Below, one piece after another: positions 15,914 to 22,084 of a stretch of 24,967 nucleotides of DNA. Each line of letters opens with the position of its first letter. Position 1 is the stretch's first letter. A program made the translations under genes and the position numbers. Origin of the DNA: a virus; IMG/VR virus record IMGVR_UViG_3300020433_000045, positions 1-24,967 of that record; one strand, given 5' to 3'. The notes beneath the pieces are model-generated. The model searched no databases, was not told the DNA's origin, and was given only the letters and a program-made list of their open reading frames with translations.

Positions 15914-16837
15914 TTATTCGTTAACTAATCGTGAAAAGTAACTCAATGAATCATCTTCTTCATCAGAAGAAGTTTCTGCTACTGGTTCTGGTGCTGGTGA
16001 TTTCTCATTAAAAGTATCATTTGCATGATCATAAGAACTCAAACCTTCACTTAGATCTTCTAAATCTTCATCAGCCACTACAGTTTTCTTTGGTTGATTC
16101 AATCCAAGAACATACTTCAAACGAGTTTCAAGTTGTTCATATGTTTTGAATTTATCTGGTGCATTAAACTCATTTAGATCATACAATGAATTATAGATCT
16201 TTTCTAACTTTGCATCATCATCAAATAAAGGTGATGGACTTGCAAACTCTGACTTGTCATAGTTCTGATAACCTTCAACTTTACGAATCTTTAACTTAAA
16301 GTTTGCACCTGCCCAGAAATCAAATGGGTTGATTGCATCTTCATCAGCAAACTCTGGTTGCATTGCTTCTGATATTTTATCAAATATTTTCTTTCCATAT
16401 CTGAATAAAAATACTTTACCTTCGTTTTCTGGATTAGAAGGATCACTTACAACAAATATGTTACTGTAGTAAGATAACTTACGCTTTTGCTTACGTGCAA
16501 TCTGTTTGTTTGCATCGGATCCAGAGTTCCATAATTGAGTATTATGTTCTGATACAGGATCTTTTTGTCCTAAAGTGGTTAAAGAATTCTCAATAAACCA
16601 ACCACCAGGTCCTTGGAATGCGTGTGAGTATAATCTTGTCCAAGGAAGATCGCATCCTTCGGGTTCTGGAAGAAAGCGAATAATTGCATATCCATTACCA
16701 GACTTATCTACTGCTGGTTTCCAGATACGTTCATCAATATTACTGTTTCCTTTATCATTAAGTTTCTCTACTTGTTTTATTAGTCTATCTGTTAGAGAAC
16801 CAGATCTTGATTTCTTTTTTAAATTTGCGAATGACAT
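15914..16837 (-). CDS. 32: gp32-like single-stranded DNA-binding protein (307 aa)
   Basis: The T4 gp32 pattern is clear: GNGYAIIRFLPEPE (48-60), LSYYSNIFVVSDPSNPENEGKV (121-142), RYGKKIFDKI (146-155), FWAGANFKLKIRKVEGYQNYD. The N-terminus is basic (NLKKKSRSG, LTDRLIKQ), as needed for cooperative binding. The C-terminus is strongly acidic, which in T4 contacts partner proteins. T4 has zinc ligands H64, C77, C87 and C90; here a His is kept (H72) but the three Cys positions are Asn/Pro/Glu-type residues, so no zinc site is seen. I place the start at MSFANL; an in-frame ORF reaches 17002 but its extra 55 residues fall in a structured leader. No Shine-Dalgarno precedes the chosen ATG. Confidence 0.9.
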   Translation of the reverse strand: MSFANLKKKSRSGSLTDRLIKQVEKLNDKGNSNIDERIWKPAVDKSGNGYAIIRFLPEPEGCDLPWTRLYSHAFQGPGGWFIENSLTTLGQKDPVSEHNTQLWNSGSDANKQIARKQKRKLSYYSNIFVVSDPSNPENEGKVFLFRYGKKIFDKISEAMQPEFADEDAINPFDFWAGANFKLKIRKVEGYQNYDKSEFASPSPLFDDDAKLEKIYNSLYDLNEFNAPDKFKTYEQLETRLKYVLGLNQPKKTVVADEDLEDLSEGLSSYDHANDTFNEKSPAPEPVAETSSDEEDDSLSYFSRLVNE

Positions 16838-17057
16838 GTGGATTATTTTGGATGTTTGTTTTGTTGTATTAAAGAGGGAGGTTGGATTCCTGTGTACCAA
16901 CAAAGAACGGGCATTACTACAGTAGTAAAAACGTCCTTGCCTGAGACCCGACTGGTAGGTCGGTTCTGCATCGCTGCAGCAGCACCACCTGTGTCTCATC
17001 ACCTTAACCAGCAGTTGCCAGTAAGTTTATTCAGTCACTCCCTATGTTGCGTCCAAC
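16838..17057 (-). ncRNA. Structured gp32 5' leader with possible pseudoknot and G-free tract
   Basis: The leader is about 220 nt from the predicted start of transcription. Helices I can pair by eye: ATGTTG/CAACAT (17059-17044); P1 TGAGAC/GTCTCA (16998-16993 with 16947-16942) enclosing CTGC/GCAG and CCGAC/GTCGG (16963-16948), the latter abutting P1; GTTGG/CCAAC further down. GGTGG at 16989-16985 can pair with the CTACC loop at 16958-16954, giving a pseudoknot. From 16888 to 16838 there are 51 bases without G, up to the gp32 AUG. The core is more GC-rich than its surroundings. Confidence 0.6.
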
Positions 17058-17063
17058 ATTGTT

Positions 17064-17092
17064 ATTATAATACCTTACTATTTATATGTCAA
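17064..17092 (-). promoter_or_regulatory. Consensus sigma70 promoter (with overlapping late element) for gp32
   Basis: TTGACA (17092-17087), 17-nt spacer, TATAAT (17069-17064): perfect consensus in both hexamers and spacing. The spacer also contains TATAAATA (17086-17079), the T4 late promoter core, so the gene could be read both early and late. It overlaps the 3' end of the DUF1825 gene. Confidence 0.9.
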
Positions 17093-17426
17093 CCCCCTCA
17101 TCCAAATCTTTTTCAACCTTCTTTATTGTCTCATCTAATTGCTGAAAAAACTTGTCCATACCTGTCATTTCATTAAATCCAAACATCTTTGCTGCTTCCA
17201 ATATATGATCTTTTATTTGTATTGCCTCTGGATCATCAGACAATGAAACACGGAAGAAAAATATCTTTTGTTTTTCTAAAAATAATTTTAATTTTCCAAC
17301 ATGTTCTCTTCTCTCCTCTTCATTAAGAACACGACCAGATGACATAGTGAGTGCTAAATCTCTTTGTAAATTTTCCAATTCCAAAATATCATTTCTGACT
17401 TGCTCTGATTTAAAAAATTCACTCAT
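17082..17426 (-). CDS. DUF1825 family protein (114 aa)
   Basis: The pattern FFKSEQVRNDILELENLQRDL, EERREHVGKLKLFLEKQKIFFFRVSLS, MFGFNEMTGMDKFFQQLDETI matches the small cyanobacterial DUF1825 proteins, which are helical and about 110 aa. Function is unknown; the family is found in cyanobacteria and their phages. The gene lies between gp59 and gp32 in a place where T4 has no counterpart, and its stop lies within the gp32 promoter. The ATG overlaps the gp59 stop. A cyanobacterial origin is likely. Confidence 0.8.
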   Translation of the reverse strand: MSEFFKSEQVRNDILELENLQRDLALTMSSGRVLNEEERREHVGKLKLFLEKQKIFFFRVSLSDDPEAIQIKDHILEAAKMFGFNEMTGMDKFFQQLDETIKKVEKDLDEGVDI

Positions 17427-18037
17427 TAATCTTTCCCCTGTTGTAATTTGGTAATTAAATAATTTTTATATTTTAACATATTGATATTTAGAAAGGGAAT
17501 ATATTTCTTAATTTTAATACTGACGGTTTCCCACACAGGATCAAGTAATTGTTTATCATGATCTTTAATGTATGAAAATATCTTATCATATATCACCATC
17601 TCTTCAATTGATATATTTTCAGCAAAGTATTCTTTAAGTATTGGCGAATGTCCTTTCTTACAAGAAAAAAATTCTTCAAGACCATATTGATCAAACATAC
17701 GGTCTGCATTGTTTTTAAAATTTTCAAATAAATTATTGTTTCTTTCTTCCCACTTCAAATATTTTTTTTCACCACTATCAATAATTTGTCCTATCCATAC
17801 ACTATTGGAATCAAATGACTCAATAAAATTTGCCAAGAAAAAGTTTCGTATTTCTTTTTCTGTCTTTTTCCTTGACATTCTCTCAAAAAAGTAACGATCT
17901 TTTCTTCTATTAAAAGCTGCTGTAGATGATCTAGATCTTCCACGATACTTGAAGTAATCATACTTCTCTTTTGTAAAGTGGTTTTTAAATGCCAGATAGT
18001 TTTTATAAACTTCAATCGGGGTCAACTGGTTCGACAT
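17426..18037 (-). CDS. 59: gp59-like helicase loader (203 aa)
   Basis: It matches T4 gp59 (217 aa): LTPIEVYKNYLAFKNHF at the N-terminus, then NRRKDRYFFERMSRK and FFLANFIESFDSNSVWIG, and in the C-terminal part FSYIKDHDKQLLDPVWETVSIKIKKY. These follow the order seen in T4 (..KRRDKYFFQKLS.., ..ISNLVAN..AWIGDI.., ..IDKHDEQTDNLVWNNYSIKLK..). gp59 loads the gp41 helicase on forked DNA coated with gp32. Its neighbours gp32 and the gp33-like gene keep T4 synteny. The gene overlaps the upstream small ORF by 26 nt. Confidence 0.9.
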   Translation of the reverse strand: MSNQLTPIEVYKNYLAFKNHFTKEKYDYFKYRGRSRSSTAAFNRRKDRYFFERMSRKKTEKEIRNFFLANFIESFDSNSVWIGQIIDSGEKKYLKWEERNNNLFENFKNNADRMFDQYGLEEFFSCKKGHSPILKEYFAENISIEEMVIYDKIFSYIKDHDKQLLDPVWETVSIKIKKYIPFLNINMLKYKNYLITKLQQGKD

Positions 18038-18209
18038 TATCTAATTCTTCAATTGAGTCAACAGGAACTTCTGCTTCTCCTATACGATACCAATGCTGAT
18101 CTATACCAACACTATCAGGTCTTACCCCAAGATACTCAAGGTCAGACCAATTATGTTCACGCAGCATTGCTTGTAAACGGTAGTGTATTAATTCGGATTT
18201 AGATGGCAT
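18012..18209 (-). CDS. Small conserved cyanophage protein (65 aa)
   Basis: The protein begins MPSKSELIHYRLQAMLREHN and ends in an acidic tail (EELDNVEPVDPD). It looks like an N-terminal helix followed by a short beta region (WYRIGEAEVPVDSI). The start overlaps the stop of the gp33-like gene (TAATG) and the end overlaps gp59, so it is read as part of the replication operon. I do not recognise a function. Confidence 0.7.
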   Translation of the reverse strand: MPSKSELIHYRLQAMLREHNWSDLEYLGVRPDSVGIDQHWYRIGEAEVPVDSIEELDNVEPVDPD

Positions 18210-18469
18210 TATAAAGGTAGTCTTGCTCTTGATGTTTTTTTCATAAAGTTAAGTTGTTGTGCATCATACTTTAACTTTTCTTTTAATGGTTTTGACATTA
18301 ACTTGGATACTGCTTCAAGTTCAATTTTATTCTCATCACAAAAAGTGATGATAGCATCAATGTAATTGAATTTATTATCCTTTGCTATTTTTTCTACTTC
18401 TTGTGCAAACTGTGCTTGACACAAGAATTTTTCCTTCATCAAATCATCTACTTTTTTCTTAGTCTCCAT
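18209..18469 (-). CDS. 33: gp33-like late transcription accessory protein (86 aa)
   Basis: I take METKKKVDDLMKEKFLCQ as the start because AGGAGAG lies just upstream; a longer in-frame form (to 18568) would overlap the nuclease gene by 110 nt. The protein is helical, with DAIITFCDENKIELEAVSKL then MSKPLKEKLKYDAQQLNFMKKTSR, a pattern I know from cyanophage proteins annotated as gp33. T4 gp33 (112 aa) links RNA polymerase to the sliding clamp at late promoters. The place next to gp59 and gp32 also fits T4 order. The protein sequence is too diverged from T4 for certainty by eye. Confidence 0.7.
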   Translation of the reverse strand: METKKKVDDLMKEKFLCQAQFAQEVEKIAKDNKFNYIDAIITFCDENKIELEAVSKLMSKPLKEKLKYDAQQLNFMKKTSRARLPL

Positions 18470-19139
18470 ACTCTCCTGTTTTGTATTCGACAAATTTTTT
18501 AATGTATTTGGTAAGAAGTTTAATATACTCACCTTTGTTTCGTTTTTCATAGACAACGCATTCTCCATTTTCAGATACCATGATTGTGATAAGTTTTTTA
18601 ACTGGTATACCAGTCATTTCATAATACATGCAAGCATACGCAGTCTCTTGCACGAAATAATTTTCAATCCATTCTTCAGGTTTAATTTTGTTTGATGTCT
18701 TAAAATCTATTACTGCGAGTTCCCCATCATACTCTGCTATGCAGTCAACTCTACCTGCCAAACCAAGATAATCACTATACAGGGATTTCTCTAAAGCGTG
18801 TATGTTATTTATACGATTGAGATTTTTTTGAGAAGATAAGAATAGAAACTTGGTTGAAGGAAGAATATCAAGTTTGTTGATATCTTCATTATTCAAATAG
18901 TGTTCTACAACATCATGAAATTTAGTGCCTCTAAAAGTAGATTCTCTGGTGATTTTATTTGCCTTTTCATCCCCAACTTTTTTTCTCCATTTGATAAAAA
19001 CATCACGATTATAAAAACTTGTAACTGAAGTAATGGATGGATACATTTTTCCAGTTGGAGTTTTATAGTAACGAGTTCCTTCAATAGTAGAAACTGATAA
19101 ATCAGGTTCTTCTTTTAAATAATCTAAATGTTTAAACAT
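18459..19139 (-). CDS. RecB/Cas4-like PD-(D/E)xK exonuclease (226 aa)
   Basis: Catalytic motifs are visible in order: a His in GTKFHDVVEHYL (residues 71-82), D132 in LAGRVDCIAEYDG, the D145-x-K147 pair in LAVIDFKTSNK, and QETAYACMYYE (164-174). These are the hallmarks of RecB-type nucleases. It is likely to act in phage recombination or DNA degradation. It lies between phoH and gp33-like, its start overlapping the phoH stop (TAATG). The single-domain length fits a stand-alone PD-(D/E)xK nuclease. Substrate (ssDNA or dsDNA, 5' or 3') cannot be told from sequence. Confidence 0.85.
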   Translation of the reverse strand: MFKHLDYLKEEPDLSVSTIEGTRYYKTPTGKMYPSITSVTSFYNRDVFIKWRKKVGDEKANKITRESTFRGTKFHDVVEHYLNNEDINKLDILPSTKFLFLSSQKNLNRINNIHALEKSLYSDYLGLAGRVDCIAEYDGELAVIDFKTSNKIKPEEWIENYFVQETAYACMYYEMTGIPVKKLITIMVSENGECVVYEKRNKGEYIKLLTKYIKKFVEYKTGEYGD

Positions 19140-19903
19140 TACATACCTAGAGCAATTTTAGTAAGGAGATAGTTTCGGACAAGTCCAGAACGAACGATAT
19201 CATCAATGCCAAATTCAATTGATTCAAAATCTTCAGTCATTGATAGAATGATTTGTTTAAAATCTAATATACCATTCTTTTCATTAGTTTTAACAAGATC
19301 AGTTTGTGCAGCATCACCACAGAAAATAATCTTACAATTTTCACCAACTCTTGTTATTATACTATCTAATTCATGAAAATTCAAGTTTTGCATTTCATCT
19401 ATTAACAAAATAGAATTATCCATTGTTGTTCCACGAATAAAAGATGTAGACCAAAACCCAATAGTTTCTTGAGTTTTAAGTGCACCATACAACATTTCAA
19501 AGTCTTGATCGGATGGCATTTCAAACATATACTTTACCATATTCTTATATGGAATTTGATATAAGAATGACTTGTCTTCATGATCACCTGGTAAAAATCC
19601 AATCTCTCGTGTAGATACAAGAGAACGAACTACATATACTTTTTCATATGGAGTTATTGGATTTAAAACATCTCTCAAAGCAAGATATAATGCTACAAAT
19701 GTCTTACCTGTACCTGCTGCACCATAAGCAAAAACATTTTTACCTTTATCATATGCTTCAAAGAATTTTTCTTGATTCTTTGTCAATGGTTTAATTTCAA
19801 CCATTGATTCTGAGTTAATTGGTTTTTTTCTTTTTAATTGTTTATTACTCATACTACCAATCCCAGAAGAGTTTCCGTTTCCGTTTCTTTTTTTAGCTGG
19901 CAT
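19139..19903 (-). CDS. phoH: PhoH-like P-loop ATPase (254 aa)
   Basis: After a basic, disordered N-terminus (1-35), the ATPase core shows the Q-motif region (KPLTKNQEKFFEAY), Walker A GAAGTGKT (61-68), Walker B ILLIDEMQN (165-173) and sensor FCGDAAQTD (194-202), all typical of PhoH. The gene is widespread in marine phages and in cyanophages in particular. In E. coli phoH is phosphate regulated, but the phage role is not settled; an RNA helicase or nuclease-helper activity has been proposed for the family. It sits in the replication operon between an FmdB-like gene and a RecB-like nuclease. Confidence 0.95.
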   Translation of the reverse strand: MPAKKRNGNGNSSGIGSMSNKQLKRKKPINSESMVEIKPLTKNQEKFFEAYDKGKNVFAYGAAGTGKTFVALYLALRDVLNPITPYEKVYVVRSLVSTREIGFLPGDHEDKSFLYQIPYKNMVKYMFEMPSDQDFEMLYGALKTQETIGFWSTSFIRGTTMDNSILLIDEMQNLNFHELDSIITRVGENCKIIFCGDAAQTDLVKTNEKNGILDFKQIILSMTEDFESIEFGIDDIVRSGLVRNYLLTKIALGM

Positions 19904-19905
19904 AA

Positions 19906-20157
19906 TTAGAAACTATAATCACGATTTTTACGAACATTTGCACCTGGTTGCTTTGATGCTCTATCTAAGACTTCATTCCAACCAGACGATGCTGCTTCCC
20001 CTGTCCATCTGAACATTTCTTGAGATGAAGCACAACCTTCAGACCAATCTCTATCCCAATCGGGATTGTCCTTTCTCCATTGATCGTACTCTTTCATAGT
20101 CATAGAGAGTTCTTTTTTTTCCTTTGTCTCTTTATGTATTACTGGATATGTGGGCAT
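19906..20157 (-). CDS. FmdB-like small protein without zinc-ribbon cysteines (83 aa)
   Basis: From MPTYPVIHKETKEKKEL the protein follows the FmdB-type N-terminal layout (MPTY.....C....). Only one Cys is present (in SEGCASS), so the zinc ribbon is lost. The middle is WRKDNPDWDRDWSEG, and the tail is polar with a basic end (GANVRKNRDYSF). A longer in-frame start at 20193 is possible and would overlap thyX by 10 nt; I prefer MPTY because the family begins there. Function unknown. It is read between thyX and phoH. Confidence 0.65.
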   Translation of the reverse strand: MPTYPVIHKETKEKKELSMTMKEYDQWRKDNPDWDRDWSEGCASSQEMFRWTGEAASSGWNEVLDRASKQPGANVRKNRDYSF

Positions 20158-20183
20158 GGATTTTTTAAGTTTTGTAAAGTTAT

Positions 20184-20816
20184 TTAGACCCATTCAAGGG
20201 CTTCTGATACTGCAGGGAATTGTTCGGTAAACACCTCACGACACCCTTCTGCGATTATCATATGTTCTTTCTGTGTTCCGTGTGCAGACCTTAAATTAAT
20301 ATAATGAATCCAAGAACGACAAGAACCAGTCATATAAATTTTTGTAGGAGTACAAAGTGGTAGTACCATTCTAGCACACTCTTTTGCTACTCCGTGTTCG
20401 ATCATTTGATTATATAATGATTGAGAAGAACTGAATAAAGTAATCATTTGCTTATTCAACTTTTCTACGACCTCTGGTTCTAAATCATCTATACTATTTT
20501 GACGATTCTTTTTATCTTGTCTACGTAGTTCTGGTAGTTCAATATCTCCTAAAGAATTAGTCTGTGCGTATCTTTGAGAAAATTCTTGAAACGTGAAAGA
20601 TCTGTGTCTTAAAATCTGTGCTGCAATAGCACGAGTCGTTTCAATCTCAAGTGTCATTGTTGATTGTTCAAACACAGACCAATGGTTATGTTTAATACAA
20701 TACTTTAACAATCCAGAATAATTTTCATTATCTTGGTTAGATGGATTTGAGACTCTAGCAATATATGCCATCGTCTTCTCTGCATCTGGTGTAACACTTA
20801 CTAAATTAATAGTCAT
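20184..20816 (-). CDS. thyX: FAD-dependent thymidylate synthase ThyX (210 aa)
   Basis: The ThyX motif RHRX7S is present (RHRSFTFQEFS, 70-80) followed by QRY, and HWSVFEQ (45-51) fits the substrate-binding region. The C-terminal PLCTPTKIYMTGSCRSWIHYINLRSA is also typical. The enzyme makes dTMP from dUMP using methylene-tetrahydrofolate and NADPH with FAD, feeding phage DNA synthesis. ThyX, rather than T4-type ThyA (td), is the usual enzyme in marine cyanophages. It has its own promoter in the upstream terminator and opens the replication operon. Confidence 0.95.
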   Translation of the reverse strand: MTINLVSVTPDAEKTMAYIARVSNPSNQDNENYSGLLKYCIKHNHWSVFEQSTMTLEIETTRAIAAQILRHRSFTFQEFSQRYAQTNSLGDIELPELRRQDKKNRQNSIDDLEPEVVEKLNKQMITLFSSSQSLYNQMIEHGVAKECARMVLPLCTPTKIYMTGSCRSWIHYINLRSAHGTQKEHMIIAEGCREVFTEQFPAVSEALEWV

Positions 20817-20839
20817 AAAAGTAAGTTCTATTATGGTTA

Positions 20840-20868
20840 ATCATAGCATAAAAAAAGAAGGGGATCAA
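20840..20868 (-). promoter_or_regulatory. Sigma70-type promoter for thyX, inside the upstream terminator
   Basis: TTGATC (20868-20863), 17 nt, TATGAT (20845-20840) with TG one base before it (extended -10). The -35 lies in the loop and 3' arm of the terminator hairpin. It would start the thyX-to-gp59 operon about 20 nt before the thyX start codon. Confidence 0.6.
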
Positions 20869-20875
20869 CCCCTTC
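20850..20875 (-). terminator. Rho-independent terminator after the YRG / 28-aa peptide genes
   Basis: GAAGGGG and CCCCTTC form a 7-bp stem around a 5-nt loop, followed by seven T on the minus strand. It closes the small-gene operon that runs from the talC side. Confidence 0.9.
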
Positions 20876-20878
20876 GTT

Positions 20879-20965
20879 TTATTTTCCATACAGAAACTGA
20901 ACTTCAGCACTTATGATTGTGAGAAAGATGGCAGATGCCAAACAAATCTCTAGAGTTTCAATCAT
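20879..20965 (-). CDS. Predicted 28-aa single-pass membrane peptide
   Basis: The ORF reads MIETLEICLASAIFLTIISA then EVQFLYGK. Residues about 5-24 are a hydrophobic helix. The ATG overlaps the stop of the YRG peptide (ATGA), so the two are probably coupled, and the terminator follows immediately. Very small membrane proteins are common in photosystems and cytochrome b6f, and in phages, but I do not recognise this one. It could be a chance ORF; tight packing argues against that. Confidence 0.5.
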   Translation of the reverse strand: MIETLEICLASAIFLTIISAEVQFLYGK

Positions 20966-21087
20966 TTAACACTTGTAAGTTCTTTTTCTAATCTTACACC
21001 ACGGTAAGTTAAATCGACCTTGTTAGTTTGCTGTCCTTTGTTCCTGTCGGTGTCATATACAACACCACGGTATGTGACTTTTGCCAT
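20962..21087 (-). CDS. 41-aa 'YRG' peptide (DUF4278-like), downstream peptide of a riboswitch-type RNA
   Basis: The peptide has two TYRGV copies (residues 5-9 and 27-31): MAKVTYRGVVYDTD and VDLTYRGVRLEKE. This resembles the small cyanobacterial YRG proteins (DUF4278 type) encoded after glutamine-responsive 'downstream-peptide' RNAs. An AGGAG site lies 8 nt before the ATG. The upstream 35-80 nt hold the riboswitch-like RNA. In the host, glutamine reports nitrogen status, so the phage could make this peptide in response to nitrogen supply. That link is inferred from the RNA type. Confidence 0.75.
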   Translation of the reverse strand: MAKVTYRGVVYDTDRNKGQQTNKVDLTYRGVRLEKELTSVK

Positions 21088-21120
21088 CGGTTTTCTCCTG
21101 TAAGTAGTAGGTTTTTTAGA

Positions 21121-21164
21121 CCGTTCCTTCAGTCGGCATTTGCGTCTCCCGTAGGAGATGAACG
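21121..21164 (-). ncRNA. Glutamine riboswitch-like RNA (glnA / downstream-peptide type)
   Basis: Core: P1 CGTTC (21164-21160) pairs with GAACG (21126-21122); P2 TCTCC/GGAGA closes on a TACG tetraloop; the 3' side reads GACGCAAATGCCGAC then TGAAGGAACG. The CGUUCAUC...GAC...GAAGGAACG skeleton matches what I recall of the glnA and downstream-peptide RNAs, and the YRG peptide follows. The usual GGAAGUAGG core is replaced by GCAAAUGCC, so ligand binding is not assured. Confidence 0.65.
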
Positions 21165-21193
21165 AACCCGTTCCGTGTCGGCTTACTTGCGTC
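21121..21193 (-). repeat. Partial tandem duplication of the riboswitch 3' half
   Basis: The 3' half of the RNA occurs twice in tandem: GACGCAA(G/A)T(AA)GCCGAC...GGAACGG at 21193-21168 and 21147-21121. The first copy includes the last codons and stop of the 67-aa gene. Confidence 0.75.
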
Positions 21194-21386
21194 CAATGAT
21201 ATAAGCATCACAGTCATCTGACACTTTAGTTCTCAAGTAATCTATAAGATACTCGTGAGCATCAGAGTTAAGATTCTTATCGCTAAGTATCTCAATTCTG
21301 TTTTTATTCCATTCCGAACAAGACATTTCCCAATGGGAAGCATTGTGTTCAGCAAGGAGTAATGCCAGTAGTGTGAGTTCTATCAT
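21183..21386 (-). CDS. Small protein before the riboswitch-like RNA (67 aa)
   Basis: The N-terminus MIELTLLALLLAEHNAS is hydrophobic but short, so a weak membrane or signal-anchor segment is possible. The remainder is soluble, with HWEMSCSEWNKNRIEIL and a helical HEYLIDYLRTKV. Its last codons (GRK, stop) are part of the riboswitch-like duplicated unit. It has its own promoter. Family unknown. Confidence 0.65.
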   Translation of the reverse strand: MIELTLLALLLAEHNASHWEMSCSEWNKNRIEILSDKNLNSDAHEYLIDYLRTKVSDDCDAYIIGRK

Positions 21387-21405
21387 TTTGGATGAACGTA
21401 AAGGT

Positions 21406-21434
21406 ATGTTAGCATACCCACACTATATAGTCAA
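21406..21434 (-). promoter_or_regulatory. Sigma70-type promoter for the 67-aa gene and riboswitch region
   Basis: TTGACT (21434-21429), 17 nt, TAACAT (21411-21406), with TG before the -10 (extended). Transcription would begin about 12 nt before the 67-aa start codon and run through the riboswitch-like RNA. Confidence 0.65.
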
Positions 21435-21465
21435 CCAATTTTGTAATTTGTGTTACATTTTTATC

Positions 21466-21663
21466 TTATTTTAAGGTTTCTGGGTCAACACCATAGTCCT
21501 CAAGAAGTTTATCTACATAAGTTTGATCTCCTGATAGTTTCTTTACTTCATACAAAGGAGACTTCTGATACTTCTTTATCTTTTTATATTCTTTTACAAT
21601 TTTTCTGATTGCTTTTTTCTTGTCCTGCAAATCATCTTTCTCATTATTAAATCCTTGAGACAT
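21466..21663 (-). CDS. Small basic conserved protein (65 aa)
   Basis: The middle is a Lys-rich helix (KKKAIRKIVKEYKKIKKYQKSP, broken here after the first part), then YEVKKLSGDQTYVDKLLED. It is a small cyanophage-type protein with no recognised domain. It follows the 50-aa ORF by a few bases in an operon of small genes. A nucleic-acid-binding role is possible from its charge but not shown. Confidence 0.6.
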   Translation of the reverse strand: MSQGFNNEKDDLQDKKKAIRKIVKEYKKIKKYQKSPLYEVKKLSGDQTYVDKLLEDYGVDPETLK

Positions 21664-21668
21664 TTTAT

Positions 21669-21821
21669 TTACTTTTCCCTAACAAGTTTAAGATCTCTTG
21701 GATTTAGACCATCAGCAATTAACGCATCTAATTTATTCTTTGCATCTTCTTTAATTAGATTTGTTGCAATTGTTACCCATCCTTGAGTTTCAAATTGTTG
21801 TAATGTATAGAGTGGTTCCAT
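21669..21821 (-). CDS. Small conserved protein (50 aa)
   Basis: The protein begins MEPLYTLQQFETQGWVTIAT and continues as a helix (LIKEDAKNKLDALIADG), ending DLKLVREK. The compact, well-balanced composition looks like a real protein rather than a shadow. It is too short for many ORF lists, but lies neatly between two neighbours on the same strand. Function unknown. Confidence 0.65.
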   Translation of the reverse strand: MEPLYTLQQFETQGWVTIATNLIKEDAKNKLDALIADGLNPRDLKLVREK

Positions 21822-21850
21822 GATGTTTAATAATAGTGTTAGTTTATATA

Positions 21851-22084
21851 TTATTGATTATACTTATCTTGATTTTTAAAAAATTCATTCATACTTGATT
21901 GGCAGTCAGGTGGTTCTGGATCTCTGTATCCTTTCATTTTTTTCCAATTACTATGCAATGCTTGAAGATGCCATGATTGAGACAGACTTTTAGGACCGTT
22001 CTCTAATAGATCAAGTTCCATCTTATTCTTTGTATAAGATTTATACTCTTCTCTCCAATTTGAATCGTCGTAATTTTGAGTCAT
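21851..22084 (-). CDS. Small conserved protein (77 aa)
   Basis: The sequence is polar and rich in Trp, Tyr and Asn (WREEYKSYTKNKMELDLLENG, LSQSWHLQALHSNWKKM). No recognised domain. It follows a promoter and begins the run of short genes that leads toward the riboswitch-like RNA. Role unknown. Confidence 0.6.
   Translation of the reverse strand: MTQNYDDSNWREEYKSYTKNKMELDLLENGPKSLSQSWHLQALHSNWKKMKGYRDPEPPDCQSSMNEFFKNQDKYNQ

Noticed and set aside
16921-17000. Possible tRNA in the GC-rich gp32 leader
   Set aside because: No acceptor stem, T-loop or anticodon arm can be assembled; the helices fit a leader fold better.
16838-17002. In-frame N-terminal extension of gp32 (55 residues from 17002)
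   Set aside because: The family starts near MSFANL-type sequence, the extension is Cys/Arg-rich, and the region looks like a structured leader downstream of a strong promoter.
16838-17176. Plus-strand 112-aa ORF over the gp32 leader
   Set aside because: It is antisense to the leader and DUF1825 gene, Cys/His/Pro-rich, with no operon context.
18470-18568. Longer form of the gp33-like protein
   Set aside because: It would overlap the nuclease gene by 110 nt; a strong SD sits before the internal METKK start.
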